Notes: generated by a model from the sequence alone, not told the origin. A stretch of DNA of 64,000 nucleotides from Acidobacteriota bacterium (GCA_020199775.1 JAIVJZ010000007.1:103801-167800); one strand, 5' to 3'. Numbered from the stretch's first letter, positions 46,053 through 58,075 are shown. Translations and numbers: made by a program.

Positions 46053-46715
46053 TTACTTGCGCTTGTTTCCGCGATGCCCTTCGAGCGCGTTCACGATCAG
46101 GCGCGTGAGCCGCCGCACGTTTTTCCCCTCGGCGGGCGGCGCGTAATCGCCGCGCACGTGCAACTCCAGACCCGGTTCGATCTCGACGCGCGCCCAAGTG
46201 GCCTGCCCCGCCGGCGCGGACTGTTTCGCGGCCGGAAAATTCGGGGCGGGTCTCGCCATGCCGGTTGCGTGATTGTCTGAGTTTTGGCTGCGGGGAGAGG
46301 AGGCTAAGGGCGAGGTTGATCCGGTCAGTAACTTTTCGAGATAACTGTGGGCTTCCTGCTTCGCCCCTGCTTTCGCGTCAAGGCCGAGCAAGCGTTCCAA
46401 GTCTCTCTCGGTTCGGCCATCAACCAACTCTTTGATCTTACGTATCGGCAAATGCTCGGATTGAAGTTTCTTGACGACGAGGAGTTGGAGGAGGTGTTGG
46501 TAACCGAAGACGGAGGCCGTGCCCTGTTTTTCCGTGGCGGGCGAGATCAAACCTTCCGCGAGATAATAACGGAGCGTGCGCTCGTCGGGCATCGCGCTGA
46601 CGGTGCCGCGATCCTGCGTCGTGCCGATCTCGGCCAGAATCCCGGCGGCCTGATGCGCCAGTTCGACGACCCCGATATATTTCCGGCCGCGTATCTTTTC
46701 CAATTGTCCGCCCAT
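46053..46715 (-). CDS. MerR-type transcription regulator
   Basis: A 220-residue regulator. The N-terminal ~50 residues precede an atypical but clear MerR HTH: DERTLRYYLAEGLISPAT, then VFGYQHLLQLLVVKKLQSEHLPIRKIKELV, which forms the wing and linker helices. The middle (about 125-165) is low-complexity and Ser/Ala-rich. The C-terminal ~60 residues (VEIEPGLELHVRGDYAPP, NVRRLTRLIVNALEG) form a small beta-alpha domain of unknown ligand; no metal cysteines are seen. It is divergent from the split nuclease genes, 41 bp apart, and may control them. Confidence 0.82.
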   Translation of the reverse strand: MGGQLEKIRGRKYIGVVELAHQAAGILAEIGTTQDRGTVSAMPDERTLRYYLAEGLISPATEKQGTASVFGYQHLLQLLVVKKLQSEHLPIRKIKELVDGRTERDLERLLGLDAKAGAKQEAHSYLEKLLTGSTSPLASSPRSQNSDNHATGMARPAPNFPAAKQSAPAGQATWARVEIEPGLELHVRGDYAPPAEGKNVRRLTRLIVNALEGHRGNKRK

Positions 46716-46756
46716 GGCCGGAAACAATAAGCCAACCGACGACGATTATCAACAGC

Positions 46757-47116
46757 ATGTACTATCGTCGGCCGCCTTCGCGTTCGGCCGGGGCGACTTC
46801 ATCACGGCTGGTTTATGATGGGCGAAGGTTTATACGGGTTCGACGTTTTTTCAGGGGTGTGAAGTTGGGCGGACGGGGCAAATATATACGCGCGTCGGAG
46901 GTGGCCGAATACGTCTACTGCGCGCGGGCGTGGCGGCTGCGCGCGGACGGCCATGAACCGACTTCCGGCGGGCGGCGGCGCGCCGAGGGCGAGACGTGGC
47001 ATCTGGCGCACGGCCGCGAGGTGGCGCGGGCGCGAAAGTTGCTGCGGCTGGCAAAGTTGGCCTTCCTCGCCGCGCTCGTCACCGGCCTTTTAATCTTGGT
47101 ATCGCGATGGCAATAA
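46757..47116 (+). CDS. N-terminal part of a split membrane Cas4-like nuclease
   Basis: A 119-residue protein. After a basic N-terminus comes ASEVAEYVYCARAWRLR (about 46-62), the motif that opens Cas4/Dna2-type nucleases, with the single cysteine C55 that in those enzymes joins the iron-sulfur cluster, and a His-rich helix (WHLAHGREV, about 81-89). It ends with one TM segment (LAKLAFLAALVTGLLILVSRW). The catalytic part lies in the next gene, which starts 10 bp before this stop. The two seem to be halves of one protein, cut between two TM helices. The start is uncertain: ATG 46757 has no ribosome site and a GTG at 46859 is possible. Confidence 0.65.
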   Translation: MYYRRPPSRSAGATSSRLVYDGRRFIRVRRFFRGVKLGGRGKYIRASEVAEYVYCARAWRLRADGHEPTSGGRRRAEGETWHLAHGREVARARKLLRLAKLAFLAALVTGLLILVSRWQ

Positions 47117-47682
47117 CTTTTCTGTCCGTGGCCTTCATCCTCCTGTTGCTCACGGCCTGCGGCGCGTGGCTCGCGGCGCGGCGCGGCGCACAACGCTCCG
47201 GTTTGCCGGAAGGCCGCATCATCTACAGCGACACGGGCGCGCCCGTCGGCCGCATCGCTCCTGTGACTTTGAACGAGCGCGGCGAACCGCAGGAGAAGCC
47301 GCTGCTTTCACACCGGCACGCTCTCGTCGGGCGGCCCGATTACCTCGTGCGGACGGACGAGGGCGTCGTGCCGGTCGAGGCGAAGTCGACGGCGTGCCCC
47401 GCGAACGGCGTGCCTTACGAGTCGCACCTGATGCAACTCGCTTCCTATTGCCTGCTGGTGGAAGAGACGACGGGCGTGGGCGTGCCGTTCGGGGTGATTC
47501 GCTATCGCGACCGGCAGTTGCGCGTGGATTACACGCAGGAGTTGCGCGAGACGTTGCTCGCGCTGCTCGCGGAGATGCGTGAGGCGCGAAAAGCCAAGGA
47601 CGTGCATCGCAGCCACGACCGGACGGCGCGCTGCGCCGCGTGCAGCTATCGCGAAATCTGCGACGAGTCGCTGGCGGATTGA
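47107..47682 (+). CDS. catalytic part of a split membrane Cas4-like PD-(D/E)XK nuclease
   Basis: A 191-residue protein starting at ATG 47107 inside the end of the previous gene. An N-terminal TM helix (about 2-22, SVAFILLLLTACGAWLAARR) is followed by GLPEGRIIYSDTG and the nuclease core: D78 in VGRPDYLV, E91 and K93 in VPVEAKS, and Q110/Y114 in HLMQLASYC. These are the PD-(D/E)XK and QxxxY motifs of the Cas4/RecB group. The tail has three cysteines, C176, C179 and C185 (RCAACSYREIC), the C-terminal cluster ligands of Cas4. The fourth would be C55 of the partner. No CRISPR array or other cas gene is in the window. Confidence 0.78.
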   Translation: MAITFLSVAFILLLLTACGAWLAARRGAQRSGLPEGRIIYSDTGAPVGRIAPVTLNERGEPQEKPLLSHRHALVGRPDYLVRTDEGVVPVEAKSTACPANGVPYESHLMQLASYCLLVEETTGVGVPFGVIRYRDRQLRVDYTQELRETLLALLAEMREARKAKDVHRSHDRTARCAACSYREICDESLAD

Positions 47683-47700
47683 GAGCCTGGTCGAAGTCGT

Positions 47701-49068
47701 CTATTCGAGAAACGTCGCGTCGAGCAGATCGTGGCGCGTGATGATGCCGGAAATCCGGCCGTACTCTTCGACGAGGATCGCCGGACTCTTCTGCAAGTGG
47801 CGCGACACCTTGCTCGCACTCTCTTCAACGTCAACGATAGGGAGACTCGCACCCATCACCTCGCTCACGGGCGCGTTCAGCAACTCGCGGTTGCCGAGCA
47901 CTTTCGCCAGCATCCGGTTCTCCCTGAGTGACCCGACGGACTTCCCTTCTTCGATGACGGGGACGCAGGAGAGGCCGAGTTCATCCATCTTCGCCAGCAC
48001 GTCGGCGACGCGTTCCGACGGCGTGACCGCGACGAGCGACTTCGGAGATTGCTGCCCCTTCGTCCCGCTGATCAGCCCGGCGGTGATCTTCTGCGGCTCG
48101 ATGAGCCGTTTCTCTTTCATCCACTCGTCGGAGTGGTGTTTGCTCAGGTAGTGCTCGCCCGTGTCGCAGACGATGAAGACGACGACGCCCGACTCGTCCA
48201 ACCCGCGCGCGACTTTGAGCGCGGCCGCCAGATTCGTGCCCGTCGAGCCGCCGCAGAAGATTCCTTCCATGCGCCCGAGTTGGCGCGACAGTTCAAACGA
48301 GTCTCGATCCGTGACGTTGATGATCTCGTCCACGTACTTGAGGTGGACGTTTTCGGGAATGATCTCCTGCCCGATGCCTTCGACGAGGTACGGCGTCGCC
48401 TGAACGAGTTGACCCGTCTCCTTGTAGGTCTTGAAGACGGAGCCGTAAGGGTCTGCGCCGATGATTTTAATGCCGGAGTTTTTTTCCTTGAGAAAGCGTC
48501 CCGTGCCGGAGATCGATCCGCCCGTGCCGAGACCGGAGACGAAGTGCGTGATCTTGCCGTCAGTCTGTCGCCAAATCTCCGGCCCCGTCGTGCGGTAGTG
48601 CGCCGCGGGGTTCGCGGGGTGCGCGTACTGGTTCGGGTAGAAGGAGTTCGGCGTCTCGTCTGCGATGCGGCGTGCGGTCACAACGTAGTGGTCGGGCGTG
48701 CCGGGCTTGGCCGAGGCGGGCACGACCACCACGTCCGAGCCGAGCGCTTTCAGATAACGCACCTTCTCGACCGAAGCCTTGTCCGTCATCACGAACGTGC
48801 AGCGATAACCTTTGACCGCCGCCGCGAGCGCGAGCCCGATCCCGGTGTTACCGGAGGTGGCTTCGACAATCGTGCCACCGGGTTTGAGTTTCCCTTCGCG
48901 TTCCGCCGCCTCGATCATCGAAATCCCGATGCGGTCTTTGACGGAATAACCGGGGTTCAAATTCTCCATCTTGGCGAGCACCGTCGCCTTGATGCCGTGC
49001 GTCAGACGGTTGAGCCGCACGAGCGGCGTGTTGCCGATGAGGCCGAGTATGTTTTCGTGAAATTCCAT
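47701..49068 (-). CDS. cystathionine beta-synthase-type PLP enzyme with CBS pair
   Basis: A 455-residue enzyme. The catalytic domain (about 1-320) has the PLP lysine in [11 protein letters not shown], the phosphate loop SGNTGIGLA and [12 protein letters not shown]. It is followed by two CBS domains (about 340-455; [20 protein letters not shown] and [21 protein letters not shown]). This layout is that of cystathionine beta-synthases that make cystathionine or cysteine from serine and homocysteine, with the CBS pair as a regulatory module. ATG 49068 is chosen where homology starts; an upstream reading adds 32 unrelated residues. Confidence 0.92.
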   Translation of the reverse strand: MEFHENILGLIGNTPLVRLNRLTHGIKATVLAKMENLNPGYSVKDRIGISMIEAAEREGKLKPGGTIVEATSGNTGIGLALAAAVKGYRCTFVMTDKASVEKVRYLKALGSDVVVVPASAKPGTPDHYVVTARRIADETPNSFYPNQYAHPANPAAHYRTTGPEIWRQTDGKITHFVSGLGTGGSISGTGRFLKEKNSGIKIIGADPYGSVFKTYKETGQLVQATPYLVEGIGQEIIPENVHLKYVDEIINVTDRDSFELSRQLGRMEGIFCGGSTGTNLAAALKVARGLDESGVVVFIVCDTGEHYLSKHHSDEWMKEKRLIEPQKITAGLISGTKGQQSPKSLVAVTPSERVADVLAKMDELGLSCVPVIEEGKSVGSLRENRMLAKVLGNRELLNAPVSEVMGASLPIVDVEESASKVSRHLQKSPAILVEEYGRISGIITRHDLLDATFLE

Positions 49069-49237
49069 AAACTCTCTTCTGCTGCCGAAATGAAACGATC
49101 CGTGGGTCGTGCCGCGAGATAGATTTAACTCAACTATAAAAACTTTTCCTGACGGCTTTGTCAAAGTTGGCGCGCCCTGTGCGCGCGCTACGCATGTTGC
49201 AACTCACGATCAGTTTTGTTTCATCTGTGAAATATTG

Positions 49238-49266
49238 TTGCACTCGCGCCCGAAACGTGTTACAGT
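49238..49266 (+). promoter_or_regulatory. sigma-70-like promoter of the AAA ATPase gene
   Basis: TTGCAC (49238-49243) and TACAGT (49261-49266) are 17 bp apart, each matching 4 of 6 consensus bases. The implied start leaves a leader of about 130 bases before the ATG at 49403. Confidence 0.45.
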
Positions 49267-49402
49267 GCCGCCGTTTTCGAGGGAAACGCTCCAGTGCTGC
49301 TTGAAGTTTTTCGATGGGCACTCCCGAGCGCGTCGCAAAAGTTTTGGCGGGCGAATACGCAGAACCGTCACCGAAAAAATGAACCACCGTAAGGAGCAAG
49401 TG

Positions 49403-50506
49403 ATGAGCAACACAAGAAAACCGAGAGTCAATCCGTTGAGTCGCCGGCCGCGGCAGCAGCGACTGGTGATGGCGGTGCGCGGCGGGGCGGGCGTCGGCAA
49501 GAGCCATTTCGTGCGCAGCATGGCCGAGGCGAACTTGGGTCGCCTCTGCATCTTCGACGTGGAGCGCAAATCGCGCCTCCTCAAAGGCAACGGCACGATC
49601 TTCGACGGCCTCGAAATCGAACACCCGGACGAACTGCCGGAGTTCATCGACTGGGCGCTCTCCGGCGAAGGGCAGGAGCAGAACTACGGCTGCTTCGCGC
49701 TCGACTCGTGGGCGTCGTATTTCAGCGCGAAGCACAGCGAGATGGTCGCGGCCGTGCGCGAACGCACGAACGATCCGCTGGCGCAGCCCTCGGCCGAAGA
49801 ACTCGCCGCCGACCAGATGATCTTGCAGGGCGTCCTGCGCCGCCTGTGCATCGAGAGCGGCAAGTCGGTCGTGATCGTCGATCAGATTCCGGCGAAGGGT
49901 AAAGAGGCGAAGGAGGACAATGAGGTCGGGCGCGTCTTGCCGATGACGGCGAGCGGGTTGGAATACTTCGTGGACATCATGGTCGAGGTGTCGTTGCAGG
50001 AGCGCGACGGCGAGATCGTGCGCGTCTTTCAGATCGTCAAATCGAACAGCCCGGCCTTCGAGGTCGGCTTCGAGTTGACGGGCACAGTCACCTTCTCGGA
50101 TTTCATCAACCACATGAAGCGCGAGACGGGCGATGAACTGCCGATGGAGACGCCGCGCCCCGCGAGCGTGCCGGAGACTCTGGAAGAGAAGCCTTCGCCG
50201 CTTTCGCTCGTGCCGCAGGCGTTAACGATTCAGGAGCTGATCGCGAAGGCCGAGGGTCACGGCTTTAAAGTCGCAGACATCGTGACGGGCGCGAAGCTCT
50301 ACCACAACCAGACCAACATCTACCGCCTCACGCCCGAACAGATCGCAGACCTCGACAGGCGCATCTCGGCGCGCATCGAAAAGACCAACGCCGCGTCGCG
50401 CGACGACAAAGCGAGCGCGTCGAAACAGCAGCAGCAGGGCGCGACGGGCAACGAAACGAACGCCAGAGCGGCCACCGCCGCGGCGCGCAACATCAAACGC
50501 GCCTGA
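49403..50506 (+). CDS. RecA-fold AAA ATPase, phage Sak4/AAA_24-like
   Basis: A 367-residue protein. The P-loop is GGAGVGKSH (about 30-38) and Walker B is CFALDSW (about 101), with a downstream VVIVDQIP strand. This RecA-like single-domain ATPase resembles the AAA_24/Sak4 group, common in phages as recombination ATPases. The C-terminal third has a helical segment (LTIQELIAKAEGHGFKVADIV) and ends in a Gln/Ala/Asn-rich tail. It stands alone with its own promoter and a convergent neighbour, and no phage genes are near, so it may be a domesticated gene. AAGGAG six bases before the ATG fixes the start. Confidence 0.75.
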   Translation: MSNTRKPRVNPLSRRPRQQRLVMAVRGGAGVGKSHFVRSMAEANLGRLCIFDVERKSRLLKGNGTIFDGLEIEHPDELPEFIDWALSGEGQEQNYGCFALDSWASYFSAKHSEMVAAVRERTNDPLAQPSAEELAADQMILQGVLRRLCIESGKSVVIVDQIPAKGKEAKEDNEVGRVLPMTASGLEYFVDIMVEVSLQERDGEIVRVFQIVKSNSPAFEVGFELTGTVTFSDFINHMKRETGDELPMETPRPASVPETLEEKPSPLSLVPQALTIQELIAKAEGHGFKVADIVTGAKLYHNQTNIYRLTPEQIADLDRRISARIEKTNAASRDDKASASKQQQQGATGNETNARAATAAARNIKRA

Positions 50507-50564
50507 GTCTGCTCGACCTTGCAGGCTGTAGGATAGCAAGTAGAACTCGCTATCGCGGACACAT

Positions 50565-50629
50565 GAGGACGCAAAGGGGGCACGGAGAGATCAGGCAATT
50601 CTCTGTGCTCCCTCCGTCTCTCTGTGCTG
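50565..50629. repeat. word-repeat hairpin between convergent genes (GCACGGAGAGA)
   Basis: Left arm GAGGACGCAAAGGGGGCACG… (50565-50590) pairs with TCTCTGTGCTCCC and again with CCGTCTCTCTGTGC on the right (50600-50629), so two alternative pairings exist. It lies between the stops of two convergent genes and can serve both as a terminator. Confidence 0.7.
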
Positions 50630-50638
50630 AGCGCCCTG

Positions 50639-51763
50639 CTACCAGCCGCGTTGAATTAGCCAGCGGTCAACGATAAGTCCCGCGTCCAAGACGTTGTAGT
50701 GGGGATGCTGCGCGGCGGTCAGGCATGAGTGGTTGGCGAGGACGCGCAGGCGCGTGCCGACTTTCAGCCGGTCGAAGAGTGCGCCGTCGAGCGTCTCGAC
50801 TATTCCATGCTCCTGTGAGAGCGACCCGACGCGCAAGTCGAGATCACGTCCTTCCAAATCCAGCACGCGCCCGTAGCCGCAGTCCGGGTCTCCGATGTCC
50901 ACCGCGCCGCGATCTTTCGAGAGCGCGATAGCCCCCGCGTCGATCACCACTTTGCGCCGGGTGGAATCTCTATGCACGACCGACGTGAGAACCGTGAGGG
51001 CGCAATCTTCAAAGCGACAACTGCCGAGCGTCGCCTGAAAGGCGTCGAAGAAGATGTAGTTGCCCGGCCGCGCTTCGTCCACGCCTTCGAGGTGTTCGAC
51101 GGCGGAGATGGTCGGCGTCGAACCGATGCTGACGACGGGCACGGGGATGCTCGTGGCGCGCAGGGCGGCGGCAAGTTCGACCATCACGTCGCGCTCGTGC
51201 CGCGCGAAGACGCGCAACTCTTCGAGGCTGCGACTGTGGTACGAGTGCCCCGCGTGTGTGAGGATGCCTGCGAAGCGGAGGTGCGAGGCGTCGGCGATTC
51301 GACGCGGAATCTCGAAAGCCTCCTTCGTCTCCGGCTCGACGCCGCAACGGTGATAGCCGCAATCGACTTTTAGAAACAGATCGAGTTTGACGTTCTCGAC
51401 GCGCGCCGCCTCGTTAAGCTCTGCGGGGATTCCCGCGTCGTCCGTGAGCAGCGCGAGACGCTCGCATTCTCTGGCGAGTTCGATGGCGGCTTCAAACTTA
51501 CCCGGTTCGATGGGCACGGCGTAAGTTAAATCAGTGAAGCCGCGAGCGGCGAACCAACGCGCCTCGGCCAGCGTGGAGACGGTCAGCGACGGCGATTGGG
51601 CGGACGTTTGCAGCCGCGCCACCTCGACGCATTTGTGCGTCTTGATGTGCGGGCGTAAGTGCGCGCCCATGCGGCTCACGCGCGTCTGCATGCGCTCCGC
51701 GTTTCGCCGCACGCGCTCCACGTCGAGCACGAGCGCGGGGGTGGGCAGTTCTGATAAATTCAT
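50639..51763 (-). CDS. D-threonine aldolase / D-serine dehydratase-like PLP enzyme
   Basis: A 374-residue fold-type III (alanine-racemase-like) enzyme. The PLP lysine is in RPHIKTHKCVEVA (about 38-46). KVDCGYHRCGVEP (about 152-164) and the phosphate site VVSIGSTPTISAVEH (about 223) are typical. The C-terminal HPHYNVLDAG and the metal-binding NHSCLTAA (about 340) fit D-threonine aldolase or D-serine dehydratase, which use a divalent metal. It cleaves or dehydrates a D-3-hydroxy amino acid. It is divergent from an ATP-grasp gene with 107 bp between starts, hinting at a shared D-amino-acid role. Confidence 0.85.
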   Translation of the reverse strand: MNLSELPTPALVLDVERVRRNAERMQTRVSRMGAHLRPHIKTHKCVEVARLQTSAQSPSLTVSTLAEARWFAARGFTDLTYAVPIEPGKFEAAIELARECERLALLTDDAGIPAELNEAARVENVKLDLFLKVDCGYHRCGVEPETKEAFEIPRRIADASHLRFAGILTHAGHSYHSRSLEELRVFARHERDVMVELAAALRATSIPVPVVSIGSTPTISAVEHLEGVDEARPGNYIFFDAFQATLGSCRFEDCALTVLTSVVHRDSTRRKVVIDAGAIALSKDRGAVDIGDPDCGYGRVLDLEGRDLDLRVGSLSQEHGIVETLDGALFDRLKVGTRLRVLANHSCLTAAQHPHYNVLDAGLIVDRWLIQRGW

Positions 51764-51870
51764 ACGCGCAGGATGTTGCCGCAAAAGTTGTCGTGAGGGC
51801 AAATGAAATCCGGTTTACGAACCCGCCCGCGACGCTCTCTTTTTCCCCGACGCCGTCCTGCGCGACAAGA

Positions 51871-52845
51871 ATGACCCCAAGACTGTGGCACATGAACGCC
51901 GACTTTGAGACGGAACTGGCGGCGGGCGCGCACGCGTACCGGCGGCCGCAAGCGTTCGTCTCGATCAACCGGCGACTCGCCCCGCACCTTCTCTGGCTTG
52001 CGGTCGAAGGCGACGCGCTGCTCGTCGAAGAGCGCCCGTCGGAGTCTTTCCAAAGCGACGCGGCGCGGCGCGGCGTCGAACTGTTGACGCTCGACGCGGC
52101 GCAGCATGAGCAGCATCAGGCGGACAGAATCTTTACGCCGTGGGGTTGGACGCCGCGCATGGTTGCGCTCGGCGGGCAGGTGGGCGCAAGCGTCCTGCCC
52201 GTCCCGCTCGAAGTTGTCAGGCGTGTCAATTCCAAGTTGTGGAGCCACGCACTCGAACAGGAACTCGGCATCGAGATGGGGGGCGCACGCATCGCCGCTA
52301 GTTTCGAGGAGTTGGCGGAAGCGTTGGCGCACGCGTGCCCGCGTGTGGATGACAAGTGGGTGATTAAAAGCCCGTTCGGCTTCGCGGCGCGCGAACGCGT
52401 GCTCGGTCGCGGCGCGCGGCTCGAAGGGGCGCAGGCGACGTGGGCGAGGCGTCAGTTTGCCGTAGGCGCGACGCTCATCTTTCAACCGTGGCTTGAGCGC
52501 GTGCGCGAGTACGGCGTGACGTTTGAGATCATATCCGGCGGCGAGATCAACCTGATCGGCATCAGCGATCTGCAAACGAACGGCGCGGGCACGGGGACGG
52601 GCTACCTGCTCGGTCGCAAAATAGATTCAGGGCGCAGGGCGGGACTTGAAAGGATGGCGCGGGCGGTCGGCGCGCGGTTGTTTCAAGAAGGCTACACGGG
52701 GCCTGCGGGCATGGACGCGCTGGAACACGCGTCCGGGTTGCACCCACTCCTCGAAATCAACGCCCGCTACACGATGGGCTTCGTCGCGCTTGCCATCGAA
52801 CGCGCTCTCAAGCCGCGGACGCCAACCCTGTGGGAACTAAAATGA
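51871..52845 (+). CDS. ATP-grasp-type protein
   Basis: A 324-residue protein that reads as a divergent ATP-grasp ligase. KWVIKSPFGFAARERVLGRG (about 163-182) fits the nucleotide-binding lysine strand and glycine-rich loop; RQFAVGATLIFQPWLERV (about 192-209) gives the hinge; LLEINARYTMGF near the C-terminus holds the Glu and Asn that bind Mg-ATP. The first ~100 residues are the preATP-grasp-like region. The carboxylate and amine it joins are unknown. The ATG at 51871 is tentative; 51892 is also possible. Confidence 0.75.
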   Translation: MTPRLWHMNADFETELAAGAHAYRRPQAFVSINRRLAPHLLWLAVEGDALLVEERPSESFQSDAARRGVELLTLDAAQHEQHQADRIFTPWGWTPRMVALGGQVGASVLPVPLEVVRRVNSKLWSHALEQELGIEMGGARIAASFEELAEALAHACPRVDDKWVIKSPFGFAARERVLGRGARLEGAQATWARRQFAVGATLIFQPWLERVREYGVTFEIISGGEINLIGISDLQTNGAGTGTGYLLGRKIDSGRRAGLERMARAVGARLFQEGYTGPAGMDALEHASGLHPLLEINARYTMGFVALAIERALKPRTPTLWELK

Positions 52846-52898
52846 GCCGGAGAGGAGGCTGCGCTTATTCGTCGTCGGCAGCGGAAGATCACTTGAGT

Positions 52899-53285
52899 CT
52901 ACGCATGTTCCGGCGCCCGACCGTCGGCGGTCTTAACGTAAGCCGCGACGAACAGGGCGGCCAAAATTAAATCTATCAAGCCCGCGCCGAACAGAGATGT
53001 CGAGAGGCGTTGCTGCAAATATAGAATTACGGCGACGATTCCGAAGCTCAACTTCTCCAGCACGGCCGGAATCATCAACGGGCGAAAACGCAGCGGGTCT
53101 TTTGCCAAAATGAGAAACACCATCTGCCACGCGACGGCCACGCCGATGAAGCCGTAATAGTATTCGGGGTGGGTGATGGGCGGCGGGTAATTGTGCCCGT
53201 TATAGTCTTCCAGAAAGTATTGCGGTAAGAGCGCGAGCAGGCCGTAGACGCCCGCGATCAGGAATACGACTTTCGCGAATTTCAT
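52899..53285 (-). CDS. small integral membrane protein
   Basis: A 128-residue protein with four hydrophobic helices (VVFLIAGVYGLLALLPQYFL; YYGFIGVAVAWQMVFLILA; PAVLEKLSFGIVAVILYLQ; GAGLIDLILAALFVAAYV). The loop after helix 1 is Pro/Tyr/His-rich (GHNYPPPITHPEYYYG). No function can be assigned. GAGGGAAG precedes the ATG at 53285. It is convergent with the ATP-grasp gene. Confidence 0.7.
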   Translation of the reverse strand: MKFAKVVFLIAGVYGLLALLPQYFLEDYNGHNYPPPITHPEYYYGFIGVAVAWQMVFLILAKDPLRFRPLMIPAVLEKLSFGIVAVILYLQQRLSTSLFGAGLIDLILAALFVAAYVKTADGRAPEHA

Positions 53286-53511
53286 CTTCCCTCGATGCAC
53301 CTCTCTCCATAGAGTCGGCCGGTGAGACCTGATGCCACGCCGGAAACCCGGATGCAACATTCCTTTTGTCACGGCGTCTGCGGCGGCGTTAATTTACATG
53401 AACCGCGCGGCTCATATCCACGCTCAACCGGCTTATCAGAAACCGGCGGCCTCTGAATAGACCCGGCGCACACCTCTCACAACGTCTGGAAAAGCTTGTG
53501 AACGCGCGCTG

Positions 53512-56461
<2,950 letters not shown>

Positions 56462-56490
<29 letters not shown>

Positions 56491-57064
56491 CGCCGCCTCC
56501 TTCCGCGAGCGCGCGATAGAGCCACGCCTTCGCGCGCCGCCATTCGCGCCTGACGGTGGTCGGAGAAATATGCAACACCTCCGCCGTCTCTTCGATGCCG
56601 AGCCCCGCGAAGTAACGTAGTTCCACGATCCTTCCCTTCTGCGGATCAAAGGCTTCGAGCGCGCGGAGCGCCTCGTCGAGCGCGAGGAAATCCGTCTCCT
56701 GTCCCCCGGCCAGCACGGCCGCCTCGTCGAGCGAAACGTGAATCGCGCCGCCGCCGCGCTTGTCGCGCTGCTGCGCCCGCGCGTGATCGATCAGGATGTG
56801 GCGCATCACCTGCGCGCAGACGGCGTAGAAGTGCGCCCGGTTCTGCCAACTGAAATTTTCCTGACCGGAGATACGGATGAACGCCTCGTTGACGAGCGCG
56901 GTGGCCTGCAAGGTGTGGCCGTCGCGCTCGCGGCTCATCTGGCGGCGGGCGATGCGGCGCAGTTCCGCATAGACGAGCGGGGTGAGTTTGTCGAGCGCGG
57001 CGCGGTCGCCCTTGCTCCAGTCGTCAAGCAGCCCGGTGATCTCCTGTTTCGAGATTGTCGTCAT
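56462..57064 (-). CDS. ECF-like sigma-70 family factor
   Basis: A 200-residue sigma factor. Region 2 runs about 20-90 (YAELRRIARRQMSRERDGHTLQATALVNEAFIRI) and region 4 about 135-190 (LRALEAFDPQKGRIVELRYFAGLGIEETAEVLHISPTTVRREWRRAKAWL). It resembles the subgroup common in Acidobacteriota and Planctomycetes that often sits with Ser/Thr kinases. Its stop lies 29 bp inside the kinase gene, so both are co-translated, and the kinase probably modulates it or its targets; no anti-sigma gene is present. The ATG at 57064 is chosen where homology begins. Confidence 0.92.
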
Positions 57065-57291
57065 GAGCAGGCCGGAAGCGTGCGCCAGAGGGTATCGAAA
57101 GCAAAAGCGCGCGGATTGTAGCACCACCCCAAATTTATGAAAGAAATTTTTTCGCCGCAGTGGACGCTTTTCGCTCCGCTTGTCGCTTTCTTCAGTGAGC
57201 GCAGAAATAGACGGATAGCGACGCGGCGGCGCACGCCGGAACGTCCTCGTAAACGCTGCGACCCAAAAATTGTCGAGCGGAGGAAACTGAC

Positions 57292-57468
57292 ATGCGAACT
57301 TCAACCACGGAAAAAAGCACGGAGAGGCGGCTGCTCTGCGCCATCACCCTGACCTGTTACGTGACGACGCTGGCCGGACTGCTCGTCATGGGCTATTCGG
57401 TGTTTTCGTTCGCCACGTGCTCGCTCGAAGACAGCATCTTCGCCGCTTATTCGCGTCAGATTTTTTAA
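57292..57468 (+). CDS. 58-residue membrane peptide
   Basis: ATG 57292 follows GGAGG by about nine bases; the frame stops at 57466-57468. Residues 14-42 form one hydrophobic helix (LLCAITLTCYVTTLAGLLVMGY and on) with three cysteines near its ends. The N-terminus is basic (EKSTERR), so it is a single-pass peptide with its N-terminus inside. It is divergent from the sigma-factor gene and precedes the SnoaL-like gene by 85 bp. No family is recognised; the good ribosome site and single clean helix support it. Confidence 0.6.
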   Translation: MRTSTTEKSTERRLLCAITLTCYVTTLAGLLVMGYSVFSFATCSLEDSIFAAYSRQIF

Positions 57469-57553
57469 CCGCGCGGCCTGTGTTCAAGCGTCCACGCACT
57501 CCGACTTTTGAACCCGGCTAGCAACTTCCAAAACTTCACACAGGAGAAACGAG

Positions 57554-58075
57554 ATGAGAAACCACACCCGCAACCGACGCTTACTTTCTATCCTCGCAGC
57601 CCTCTTCGCCTGCGCGCTCAACAGTCCCGCTCGCGCAGCCGTCGCGCCCTCCACGGACGCGGCCGACGAAGCCGCCGTGCGTGAAAACGTGCGCCAGATG
57701 GAAATTGGTTGGAACACGAAAAGCGGCGCGCTCTACGCCAAGCCCTTCGCCGCCGACGCCGATTTCGTCATCGTCAACGGCACGCACCTGCGCGGGCGCG
57801 AGGCCATCGAACAAAGCCACCAGCGCATCTTCGACACCTTCTACAAGAACTCGACACTCAGCGTCTCGGTTAAACAGATTCGCTTCCTTCGTCCCGACGT
57901 GGCCGTCGTTCACGTACAGGGCGTTATCAGAATCCGGCAGGGCGAAGAGACGCGTGAGACAAACTCAATGGTCACGCTGGTGATGACGAAGGAGAAAGGC
58001 GACTGGAAGATCGTGGCCTTTCAGAACACGCGCATCGACACCGACCAACCGCGCCCCGCCACCCAAACGCGTTGA
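57554..58075 (+). CDS. exported SnoaL-like (SgcJ/EcaC type) protein
   Basis: A 173-residue protein. The first 28 residues are a signal peptide (LLSILAALFACALNSPARA). The rest is a nuclear-transport-factor-2-like fold: EAAVRENVRQMEIGWNTKS, KPFAADADFVIVNGTHLRGREAI and VMTKEKGDWKIVAFQNTRI are typical of the DUF4440/SgcJ group. Such domains bind small hydrophobic molecules or act as scaffolds; catalysis cannot be claimed. Its stop overlaps or touches the next gene. Confidence 0.85.
   Translation: MRNHTRNRRLLSILAALFACALNSPARAAVAPSTDAADEAAVRENVRQMEIGWNTKSGALYAKPFAADADFVIVNGTHLRGREAIEQSHQRIFDTFYKNSTLSVSVKQIRFLRPDVAVVHVQGVIRIRQGEETRETNSMVTLVMTKEKGDWKIVAFQNTRIDTDQPRPATQTR

Noticed and set aside
46757..47682. 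CRISPR-Cas locus suggested by the Cas4-like genes
   Set aside because: No direct-repeat array and no other cas gene is present within the window; the nuclease appears stand-alone.
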